Of a DNA stretch of 6,684 bases, positions 1-6,684 are shown one piece after another. Source of the DNA: Chlorobiota bacterium. Lineage in GTDB: Bacteria; Bacteroidota; Bacteroidia; Bacteroidales; B39-G9. The DNA lies in assembly GCA_030632095.1 (NCBI GenBank), contig DAOVJU010000191.1:1-6684 (forward strand). The letters run 5' to 3'. Positions within the stretch are counted from its first letter, which is position 1; each line of letters begins with the position of its first letter. The notes beneath the pieces were generated by a model. That model had not been told where the DNA came from. It made no database searches and saw only the letters and a program-made list of their open reading frames with translations. The position numbers and the translations under genes were made by a program.

Positions 1-1845
1 AATAGAGAAAAAGAAAAACCGGAAGTTGTTTCTGAGAAAAAAGAAAAAGTTTCTAAAACCAGGAAAGCTTCTACCGAAACTATCAGGGTGTCAACCAAAA
101 AACTTGATAATCTGTTATTTCAGGCCGAGGAAATGCTTTCACTGAAGCTGACATCTTTTCAACGAATCGAAAATTTAAGGCTTACACTGGAAAAACTAAA
201 TATATGGAACAAAAAATCCTCTGAAGTTTTTTCATCTGTAAGAAATGTCAGACAAATCATGGAAAAGAAAGAGAAAGAAGGAGCCTTATCAAAAGAAGAA
301 CAGGATATCGCCAAAATTATTCAATTTTATGAGTGGGCCAATTCCCATATTAAAATCATCGAGAATGAACTTTCTGAATTAAGAAAATTTTCCCACCAGG
401 AGGCCTATTCTTCCGGTGCCAAAATTGAAACCCTTCTTGATGATGTAAAGGAAATAATTACGGTTCCTTTTTCAACTCTTTTGAATGTTTTTCCAAAAGC
501 TGTCCGCGATCTGGCAAAGGATAAAGAAAAGGAAATTGATTTTATTGTAACAGGTGACGACACCGAAATTGACCGGAGGATACTGGAAGAAATGCGAAAT
601 CCGCTTATGCATCTTTTGAGGAACTGCATTGATTACGGCATTGAAAAACCTGATATCAGGCTTTCGAAAAGCAAAGCAAGAAAAGGTACAATTACATTTG
701 ATATCGAACGCCTTGAAAATAATAAAGTTCAGGTTTTAATTTCTGATGATGGTGCAGGCATAAACACTAAAAAATTAAAAGATATTTATATTAAAAATGA
801 GAAAATTTCTAACGAAGAAGCCGGGAAAATTTCGGAAAAGGAATTATTATTTTATATTTTCAGATCAGGGGTTTCAACCAGTGAAATAGTCACTGATATT
901 TCAGGAAGAGGTTTGGGTTTGGCTATTGTTCAGGAAAAAATAGATCAGCTTGGGGGTTCTGTAATTGTGGAATCTGAAAAAGACAGGGGAACAACATTTA
1001 GAATAGAACTACCTTTATCCCTGGTTACCTTCAGAGGTGTTTTAATAAAAGTTTCTGAAAAGGAATTTATTGTACCGACTGCAAAAGTACAAAGGGCACT
1101 TAGACTGAATAAAGAAGAAGTAAAAACAGTAGAAAATAAAGCTACAATGCCTTTTGACGGGCAGGTTATTCCATTTGTAAATCTAAGTAATATACTTGAA
1201 TTGCCGATAAAAGAAACCGATTCGGAATATATACAGACTTTAATTTTTGGCTTAAATAATAGGCAAATCGGTTTTGCAATTGATGAAATAATAGATGAAC
1301 AGGAAGTGCTGGTTAAAAATTTCAATAAACATCTTGCCCGGGTCAGGAATATATCCGGTGCCACTGTTCTTGGTTCAGGTAAAGTTGTTCCTATTTTAAA
1401 TATATCCGATTTATTAAAATCAGCATTAAAGCAAACTGTTACAGTAACACAACAAAAAGTAGCAGAAAAAACTGAAGAAAAGCAGAAATCAGTTCTTGTA
1501 GTGGAGGATTCTATCACTTCCAGAATGCTTTTAAAAAGTATTTTAGAAACGGCAGATTATCTGGTTACAACCGCTATTGATGGAGTTGATGGATTTACGA
1601 AGCTAAAAGAAAGTGCTTTTAACGCGGTTGTTTCCGATATTGATATGCCCCGGATGAATGGGTTTGACCTTACTCAAAAAATTCGTTCCGATAAGGTTTT
1701 ATCCGAAATGCCAGTTGTGTTGGTTACCTCATTTTCGAAGCGCGAAGACAGGGAAAGAGGTATTGATGTTGGAGCAAATGCTTATATAATTAAAAGCAGT
1801 TTTGATCAGAGTAATTTGTTGGAGATTATAGAGAGGTTGGTTTAA
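1..1845 (+). CDS. cheA: Hybrid chemotaxis histidine kinase CheA with C-terminal receiver (5' truncated by window edge)
   Basis: CheA autophosphorylates in response to receptor arrays and passes phosphate to receiver domains. The frame is open from base 1, giving 614 residues (numbered from base 1) before the TAA at 1843-1845. Residues 1-29 are a Lys/Glu-rich linker running into ETIRVSTKKLDNLL, the usual opening of the dimerisation helices (about 28-140). The ATPase core (about 141-340) shows the N box HLLRNCIDYGIE (N208), the G1 box DDGAG (249-253) and the G2 box GRGLGLAIV (302-310). A CheW-like domain follows (about 341-475), then a short linker and a receiver (about 496-614) with E502/D503, phospho-acceptor D546, T576 and K598. 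The GTG at 88 could be taken as a start, but it lies inside the conserved opening motif, so the true start is upstream. The histidine phosphotransfer domain is not in the window and is presumed to lie there. The G2 box resembles ordinary sensor kinases more than the GRGVGMDVV of flagellar CheA. cheB follows after 172 bases. The family call is secure; the exact subclass is inferred. Confidence 0.95.
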   Translation, partial: NREKEKPEVVSEKKEKVSKTRKASTETIRVSTKKLDNLLFQAEEMLSLKLTSFQRIENLRLTLEKLNIWNKKSSEVFSSVRNVRQIMEKKEKEGALSKEEQDIAKIIQFYEWANSHIKIIENELSELRKFSHQEAYSSGAKIETLLDDVKEIITVPFSTLLNVFPKAVRDLAKDKEKEIDFIVTGDDTEIDRRILEEMRNPLMHLLRNCIDYGIEKPDIRLSKSKARKGTITFDIERLENNKVQVLISDDGAGINTKKLKDIYIKNEKISNEEAGKISEKELLFYIFRSGVSTSEIVTDISGRGLGLAIVQEKIDQLGGSVIVESEKDRGTTFRIELPLSLVTFRGVLIKVSEKEFIVPTAKVQRALRLNKEEVKTVENKATMPFDGQVIPFVNLSNILELPIKETDSEYIQTLIFGLNNRQIGFAIDEIIDEQEVLVKNFNKHLARVRNISGATVLGSGKVVPILNISDLLKSALKQTVTVTQQKVAEKTEEKQKSVLVVEDSITSRMLLKSILETADYLVTTAIDGVDGFTKLKESAFNAVVSDIDMPRMNGFDLTQKIRSDKVLSEMPVVLVTSFSKREDRERGIDVGANAYIIKSSFDQSNLLEIIERLV

Positions 1846-1852
1846 TAAGAAA

Positions 1853-1965
1853 AATGGTCACTTGATGGCCATTCAGTAGTCATTCGGTGGTAAAATAACT
1901 AAATGACAATCGAATGACACGAAGTAAATGACAGCAAAGCGAATAACGCCCGAAGGGCAAATAAA
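1853..1965. repeat. Palindromic cluster of short degenerate repeats in the cheA-cheB gap
   Basis: This non-coding stretch starts 7 bases after the cheA stop. Its left part holds three diverged 11-base units at 1857-1889 (gtcacttgatg, gccattcagta, gtcattcggtg). The right part holds the same unit in reverse complement at 1897-1907 (aactaaatgac) and 1908-1918 (aatcgaatgac). GTCATTCG at 1879-1886 pairs exactly with CGAATGAC at 1911-1918. From 1912 a second pattern runs: heptamers near GAATGAC (1912, 1926, 1941, and a worn copy at 1959) separated by tiny palindromes of growing size, ACGAAGT (1919-1925), GCAAAGC (1934-1940) and GCCCGAAGGGC (1948-1958). An 8-bp hairpin with one G-T pair and a 5-base loop occupies 1853-1873. 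No T-tract follows it, so a classic terminator is not supported. It could be a REP-like element or replication-slippage debris. I recall similar runs between Bacteroidota genes, but this is unverified. Confidence 0.7.
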
Positions 1966-1984
1966 TACTTAAAATGAATAACAA

Positions 1985-2015
1985 ACTTGAAACCTGAAAC
2001 CTGAAACTTGAAACC
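1985..2015 (+). repeat. 7-base tandem repeat (ACYTGAA), 4.4 copies, abutting the cheB start codon
   Basis: Four heptamers lie head to tail: ACTTGAA (1985-1991), ACCTGAA (1992-1998), ACCTGAA (1999-2005) and ACTTGAA (2006-2012), followed by a partial ACC (2013-2015). Only one position (C/T) varies. The array fills the region where a ribosome binding site for cheB would lie, leaving two bases before the ATG at 2018. It contains no GGAGG-like sequence. Copy-number change by slippage would alter leader length but not the reading frame. Any regulatory role is inference. Confidence 0.85.
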
Positions 2016-2017
2016 TT

Positions 2018-3073
2018 ATGATAAAAGTACTAATTGTTGAAGATTCAAGAGTAGTAAGTGAATATTTGGAATATATTATTAGCCAGGATCCAAAAATCCA
2101 GGTTATTGGAAATGTAAGCAACGGAAAACAGGCAATTGATTTTATAAAAGAAAATAAACCTGATGTTATTACAATGGATATCGATATGCCAATTATGGAT
2201 GGGTTGGAAGCAACAAGAATAATTATGTCAACCACACCTGCACCAATAATTATTGTTACAGCCAGCCGAAATACCCGTGAGTTGAAAATTTCGATGGAAG
2301 CTTTAGCCTCAGGCGCCCTCTCAATTATTGAAAAACCGGCAGGCATTGGCCATCACAATGAAAAAGCAAATAAAGACAAACTGCTTACAATGATTAAAGT
2401 ATTATCCGAGGTAAAGGTTATTACCCGAAAACCAGTTAAAGAAAAAATACCACAAATAAAACGGGTATCTGATAAGCGTCAACCTTCACTAAGTAAATTT
2501 TATAACAAAAAGATAGTTGCCATTGGAATTTCTTCAGGAGGCCCACAGGTACTTAAAAAGATATTTTCAAAAATCACCGAAAATTTTCCATACCCTATTT
2601 TGGTGGTTCAACATATCACCGAAGGTTTTCTGGAAGGCCTGGTTAACTGGTTGAGCCGTCTTTTATTTATCCCGGTACATATTGCTGCTGAAGTAGAAAC
2701 TATACTCCCGGGTCATATTTATTTTGCACCCGATCATCATCACCTGGGAATAAGTGATTTTAAAATCAAACTTATTGAATGTGAGAACAGATTGGGTAAT
2801 TTATGTCCATCAGTTGCTCATCTTTTCAGCAGTCTTGCCAAAAACTATGGGAAAGATACAATAGCTATGATATTTACCGGAATGGGTACTGACGGGGCAA
2901 AAGAACTGAAAATCCTCAGGGATGCAGGTGCTTTAACAATTGCTCAGGATAAAGCAAGTTCACTAGTTCACGGTATGCCGGGTGAAGCTATTAAACTGGG
3001 TGCAGCTGAATATATTCAAGATACTGATGAAATTGCAGATATTTTACTGTCACTAGAAAAAAATTTACGATGA
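2018..3073 (+). CDS. cheB: Protein-glutamate methylesterase/glutamine deamidase CheB
   Basis: CheB removes methyl groups from glutamates of chemoreceptors (and deamidates glutamines), resetting receptor sensitivity; phosphorylation of its receiver by CheA activates it. The protein has 351 residues, close to the family norm of about 350. The receiver spans about 1-120: acidic pocket E8/D9, phospho-acceptor D54 in TMDIDMP, T81 and K106 in EKP. A Lys-rich linker (about 121-163) leads to the catalytic domain (about 164-350). By motif alignment with the enteric enzyme, the triad is S171 (in GISSGG), H198 (in VVQH) and D291 (in TGMGTDG); the conserved HGMPGEA also follows. All key residues are present, so it should be active. 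The ATG at 2018 is chosen because the first receiver strand (IKVLIVED) begins right after it. No Shine-Dalgarno sequence precedes it; a 7-base tandem repeat occupies that place. It lies 172 bases after cheA and 51 before the next gene, consistent with one operon. Confidence 0.97.
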   Translation: MIKVLIVEDSRVVSEYLEYIISQDPKIQVIGNVSNGKQAIDFIKENKPDVITMDIDMPIMDGLEATRIIMSTTPAPIIIVTASRNTRELKISMEALASGALSIIEKPAGIGHHNEKANKDKLLTMIKVLSEVKVITRKPVKEKIPQIKRVSDKRQPSLSKFYNKKIVAIGISSGGPQVLKKIFSKITENFPYPILVVQHITEGFLEGLVNWLSRLLFIPVHIAAEVETILPGHIYFAPDHHHLGISDFKIKLIECENRLGNLCPSVAHLFSSLAKNYGKDTIAMIFTGMGTDGAKELKILRDAGALTIAQDKASSLVHGMPGEAIKLGAAEYIQDTDEIADILLSLEKNLR

Positions 3074-3112
3074 AGAATTTTATGGTAAAATATATCAAAT
3101 AGTATATAAAAT

Positions 3113-3117
3113 GGAGG
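3113..3117 (+). promoter_or_regulatory. Strong Shine-Dalgarno site for the multi-sensor gene
   Basis: GGAGG lies 7 bases before the ATG at 3125, an ideal spacing, and fixes that start codon. The site overlaps an ATG at 3111 in another frame that meets a stop after three codons. It contrasts with cheB, which has no such site. Confidence 0.85.
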
Positions 3118-3124
3118 AATAATA

Positions 3125-6100
3125 ATGAAAAATGATATTAATGTTTTAATTCTGGAGGATAGCAAGACACAGGCTGAAGAATTAAAGTATATATTAGAAA
3201 AAAACCATTACAAAGTTAGCCATGCCAATAATGGTAATGAAGCTTTACTATTATTAAAAAAGTCAGTTCCTGACGTTATTGTTAGCGATATTGTCATGCC
3301 GGATATGGATGGTTATGAGTTTTGTAATCATGTTAAATCTGATGAAAAACTAAAAAATATTCCTGTTATTCTACTGACATCTTTGTCAGACCCTGAAGAT
3401 GTTCTTAAGGGTCTGGAGTGTAGTGCAGACAGCTTCATAACAAAACCTTACAGTGAAGGTTTTTTGCTTTCAAGAATTGAATATCTGTATTTGAATTATA
3501 ATCACAGACTAGAATCCAGTACTAAGCTTGGTCTTGAAATAATTTTTGCAGGTAAAAAGCATTTAATAACTTCTTCACGATTGCAAATACTTGATCTTCT
3601 TTTTTCTACTTATGAAAGTGCAGTAGGTAAAAACAAAGAACTTATAGAAGCAAATGAAGAATTAAGGCAAATTCAATTTAAACTAAATGAATTAAATAAA
3701 AACCTTGAAAAAAAGGTTGAGGAACGGACACGAAGGATAGAACATATAAACGCGGTTCTTCGTGCCATCCGAAATATCAACCAGCTTATCATAAAAGAAA
3801 AAGACCGCAAGGTTTTGATCAAAAAAGCCTGCAAAAATTTTATTAAAACCCGTGGCTTCCATAGCGCCTGGATCGCCCTTTTGGATGATGAAGCTAAGAT
3901 CATTGATTTTGTTGAAGATGGTTTTAAAAATGAATTTTTAAAATTAGATGACAATTTTTTACACGATTATTCTCCTTATTGCTTTATGAAAGCCCTTCAA
4001 TCTGACGATGTTGTTTTAATTAAAGATGTTGATGCAGATTGCAAGGGCTGCCCAAATTTAAAATCATATAAAGGAAATGAGTTTGGAGTAATGGCTATGG
4101 GATTGAAATCGGGTGGAAAGTGTTATGGAGTTATAAATGTCTTATTGCATATAGATCATATCGTGGATAAAGAAGAACAGTCTCTTTTTAAAGAAGTTGC
4201 AGAAGATATAGCATTCGCATTGTATAACGTTGATATGGAAGAACAACGCAAGCAGGCTATTCAAGACTTGAAAGCCAACGAAGAACAGTTTAGGAAACTA
4301 TATGAGAATGCTACAATAGGCATATACAGAACAACACCTGAAGGTGAATTTTTATTGGCAAATCCTCCTTTACTTAAGATGTTTGGAATGGATTCCATTG
4401 AAGAAATGATTAAAGTCGGGAAAGTTGAAAGTAAAAAATCAGCTATAAAAGATAGAAAAGAATTTAAAAACCTTTTAGAAAAGAATGATAAAATATTAGG
4501 ATATGAGGATGTAGCTTATAGATTTGATGGTACTAAATTCTACACGCGCGAGTCTGCACAAGTAATACGCGATGAGAAAAACAGAATATTATATTATGAA
4601 GGTTGGATAGAAGATATTACCGATGAGGTTGAATCGCGGAAGCGCGAAATTGAACATTTTAAGAGTATTGAATTTTTATCCGAAACAGCTCTTCAATTTG
4701 TTGATTTACCGGATGATATTAATATTTATGAATATTTAGGAGAAAGCCTAAATAAATTAGCTCCAAGCTGTGTAGTTATAGTCCACTCAATTAACGAAAA
4801 AAAGGAACAAGCAATAACAGAATGTGTTTTTGGCCTTGATGAAAAATTGGAAAAAACTAAAAAGGTTTTACAGGAAAAATATATTGGACACACTTTTAAT
4901 ATAGATAGGGAAGATATTGAACCACTAAAAGATGGAAAACTTAAACATATAGAAGGTGGAATTAATGAATTAACTTTTGATCAAATTCCTGATAAAATTG
5001 TCCTTAGAATTGAAAAGCTTTTAAATTTTGAACAAGGATATTCTATTGCATTTACTTATAAAAAAGAAATTTATGGAAATGCTGTTATTCTTTTACCAAA
5101 AGGCGAAGAATTAACAAATACCGAAATAATTGAAACATTTGCCCATCAGGCATCTATTGCATTACAAAGACAAATAGCACAGGAAGCGTTAAAGAAAAGC
5201 TCGGTAATGTACCGGACTATTTACGAATCTTCGGCTAATTTAAATACAACTATAACTCCTGAAGGAATAATTTTAAATTGTAACAATCAATCTTATGATA
5301 TTCTTGGTTATAAAAAAGAAGAATTGATCGGGAAATCTATAAATCAAATATTCCACGAAAACTATATTGAAAAGGCCCGTAATTCGATTCGTGAAATACT
5401 TGTTACAGGTAAATCTTATAACATGGAGTATAAGTTGATAAGAAAAGACAAACGCCTGATAGATGTTATTATTAATTCTACGGAATTTGAAGACGTAGAA
5501 ACAAAAAACTCAATTATAAACTCTATTATTACTGACATAACTGACAGAAAAAAAGCTGAATTAGTTCAGGATATAGTTTTCAATATTTCAAATTCCATTC
5601 ATCTTAAAGCTGAGAATGAAACAATTTATGCTTACATTCAAGATCAATTATCCAGGATAATCGATACCACAAATTTCTTTATTTCTCTTTATAATGAAAA
5701 TGATGACATGCTTCATTTTCCTTATATGATGGACGAAAAGGATGATTTTAAGAATGTTTCAGCTAAAAACACGCTTACCTCTTTAGTAATTAGTAATAAA
5801 AAATCGCTCCTCTTATCTGAAAAAATGATAAAAACCCAGCTGAAAAAATGGGCTGCAAAATCTACCGGAACAATAGCAAAAACCTGGCTTGGAGTACCTT
5901 TAGTTATTAAGAATGATGTGATTGGTATAATGTGTCTTCAGGATTATAAGAAAAAAAATGCATATTCAGAAAATGATAAAGAACTAATGGACTTTATTGC
6001 TAACCAAATTGCAATAACAATTCAAAGAATACAATGGGAAAAAGAAATACAAAAACTATCACTTTCAGTTGAGCAGAGCCCGGCATCGGTAGTAATAACT

Positions 6101-6684
6101 GACATTAATGGAAATATTGAATATGTAAATAACAAATTTACCGGCTTAACAGGGTTTTCTTATATAGAAGCAATCAATAAGAATCCCCGGATATTGAAAT
6201 CAGGTACGCATAGTGATGGTTTTTATGAAAATTTGTGGGATACTATTTTGAATGGTGAAACCTGGCATGGCGAATTTCATAACAAGAAAAAAAACGGTGA
6301 ATTATACTGGGAAAGAGCTTCTATTTCACCCATGTTAAGCGATGGCAAAATTTCCCATTTTGTAGCAATTAGGGAAGATATCACGGAAAAAAAACGTGTC
6401 AATGAAGTCATGGAAACTGTAATGCTGTTTTCTGATAAAGCACAAACCTTATCATCCAATAGCTTAATTGATCTGATGTTAGAGGAAGCTGAGCAATTAA
6501 CCGGGAGCAAAGCCGGATTTTTTCATCTTGTAAACGATGATCAGAATACTATCGAGTTAAAAGCATGGACGGCCAATACCATGAAGAATTGCACGGCTAT
6601 TTACAACGATCATTACCCGATTGGCAATGCAGGAATCTGGACAGATTGTGTTAAAAAACGAAAACCTTTAATATTTAATGATTA
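3125..6684 (+). CDS. Large multi-domain sensor protein: receiver, coiled coil, then GAF-PAS-GAF-PAS-GAF-PAS-GAF (3' end outside window)
   Basis: The frame is open from the ATG at 3125 to the window edge: 1186 complete codons without a stop. Order of domains: receiver (about 1-125; E11/D12, phospho-acceptor D55, T85, K107); linker with GKKHLITSSRLQILDLL (about 143-159); coiled coil (about 168-205); GAF1 (about 207-370) with Cys286, a CKGCP motif (306-310) and Cys333; PAS1 (about 385-503, ending GWIEDITDEVE); GAF2 (about 510-683); PAS2 (about 689-812, ending ITDITDRKKAE); GAF3 (about 813-975, with KTWLGVPLVIK); PAS3 (about 976-1094, with NPRILKSG); GAF4 (about 1095 on, cut at PLIFND). No signal peptide or membrane segment is visible, so it is probably cytoplasmic. 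The receiver suggests input from the upstream CheA, and GAF/PAS domains usually bind small molecules or mediate dimer signalling; no ligand can be named. A histidine kinase core or another output domain is expected beyond the edge but not seen. It lies 51 bases after cheB on the same strand, so co-transcription is likely. Confidence 0.93.
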   Translation, partial: MKNDINVLILEDSKTQAEELKYILEKNHYKVSHANNGNEALLLLKKSVPDVIVSDIVMPDMDGYEFCNHVKSDEKLKNIPVILLTSLSDPEDVLKGLECSADSFITKPYSEGFLLSRIEYLYLNYNHRLESSTKLGLEIIFAGKKHLITSSRLQILDLLFSTYESAVGKNKELIEANEELRQIQFKLNELNKNLEKKVEERTRRIEHINAVLRAIRNINQLIIKEKDRKVLIKKACKNFIKTRGFHSAWIALLDDEAKIIDFVEDGFKNEFLKLDDNFLHDYSPYCFMKALQSDDVVLIKDVDADCKGCPNLKSYKGNEFGVMAMGLKSGGKCYGVINVLLHIDHIVDKEEQSLFKEVAEDIAFALYNVDMEEQRKQAIQDLKANEEQFRKLYENATIGIYRTTPEGEFLLANPPLLKMFGMDSIEEMIKVGKVESKKSAIKDRKEFKNLLEKNDKILGYEDVAYRFDGTKFYTRESAQVIRDEKNRILYYEGWIEDITDEVESRKREIEHFKSIEFLSETALQFVDLPDDINIYEYLGESLNKLAPSCVVIVHSINEKKEQAITECVFGLDEKLEKTKKVLQEKYIGHTFNIDREDIEPLKDGKLKHIEGGINELTFDQIPDKIVLRIEKLLNFEQGYSIAFTYKKEIYGNAVILLPKGEELTNTEIIETFAHQASIALQRQIAQEALKKSSVMYRTIYESSANLNTTITPEGIILNCNNQSYDILGYKKEELIGKSINQIFHENYIEKARNSIREILVTGKSYNMEYKLIRKDKRLIDVIINSTEFEDVETKNSIINSIITDITDRKKAELVQDIVFNISNSIHLKAENETIYAYIQDQLSRIIDTTNFFISLYNENDDMLHFPYMMDEKDDFKNVSAKNTLTSLVISNKKSLLLSEKMIKTQLKKWAAKSTGTIAKTWLGVPLVIKNDVIGIMCLQDYKKKNAYSENDKELMDFIANQIAITIQRIQWEKEIQKLSLSVEQSPASVVITDINGNIEYVNNKFTGLTGFSYIEAINKNPRILKSGTHSDGFYENLWDTILNGETWHGEFHNKKKNGELYWERASISPMLSDGKISHFVAIREDITEKKRVNEVMETVMLFSDKAQTLSSNSLIDLMLEEAEQLTGSKAGFFHLVNDDQNTIELKAWTANTMKNCTAIYNDHYPIGNAGIWTDCVKKRKPLIFND

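Noticed and set aside
945..1517. 190-codon open frame on the minus strand inside cheA
   Set aside because: It lies wholly inside a clear CheA coding region, has no recognisable domain and is a shadow of the + strand codons.
1853..1873. Hairpin (8-bp stem, 5-base loop) just after the cheA stop as a rho-independent terminator
   Set aside because: No run of T follows the stem, and the hairpin is part of a larger repeat cluster made of the same short units.
1969..2346. 125-codon open frame on the minus strand across the heptamer repeat and the start of cheB
   Set aside because: Its C-terminal end is translated from the repeat and the rest is antisense to the CheB receiver; no family resemblance.
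3078..3111. AT-rich dyad (ttttat...ataaaa) and TATAAA at 3105-3110 as a promoter for the third gene
   Set aside because: The TATAAA would start transcription inside the ribosome binding site. No -33 element or Bacteroidota-type TAnnTTTG was seen, and the dyad is what AT-rich sequence gives by chance.
3673..3954. 93-codon minus-strand frame inside the multi-sensor gene
   Set aside because: It is antisense to the coiled coil and GAF1, with a composition typical of a reverse reading; no domain seen.

Overview
The window is AT-rich and holds three protein genes, all on the + strand. They read as one stretch of a chemosensory (Che) cluster: a CheA histidine kinase with a fused receiver (1-1845, 5' end outside the window), a complete CheB methylesterase (2018-3073), and a very large multi-sensor protein (3125 to the right edge, 3' end outside the window). 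No RNA genes, CRISPR arrays, transposases or integrases were seen. The two complete intergenic gaps (172 and 51 bases) are described below.

Organism: probably a member of the Bacteroidota or a close relative (Ignavibacteria-like lineages are an alternative). This rests on AT richness, the lack of a Shine-Dalgarno sequence before cheB, and the style of the simple repeats in the 172-base gap. It also rests on the make-up of the kinases, with several GAF and PAS domains of types that I recall as common in Bacteroidota hybrid sensors. It is an inference; no marker gene is present.

Layout: (1) The CheA fragment has the dimerisation helices, ATPase core, CheW-like domain and C-terminal receiver. 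Its histidine phosphotransfer domain must lie upstream. (2) The cheA-cheB gap is packed with repeats: a palindromic cluster of short AATGAC/GTCATT-based units (1853-1965), then a 7-base tandem repeat (1985-2015) ending two bases before the cheB start codon. (3) CheB has an intact receiver and an intact Ser-His-Asp catalytic triad. (4) The third gene has a strong ribosome binding site and encodes a receiver, a coiled coil and then alternating GAF and PAS domains (GAF-PAS-GAF-PAS-GAF-PAS-GAF) up to the window edge.

Working together: the CheA kinase should phosphorylate receivers in itself, in CheB and possibly in the third protein. No stand-alone CheY is seen here. A hybrid CheA, a CheB and a large receiver-led sensor protein side by side suggest a chemosensory pathway that feeds another signalling cascade (the 'alternative cellular function' type) rather than, or as well as, a flagellar motor. 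That assignment is an inference and depends on genes outside the window.
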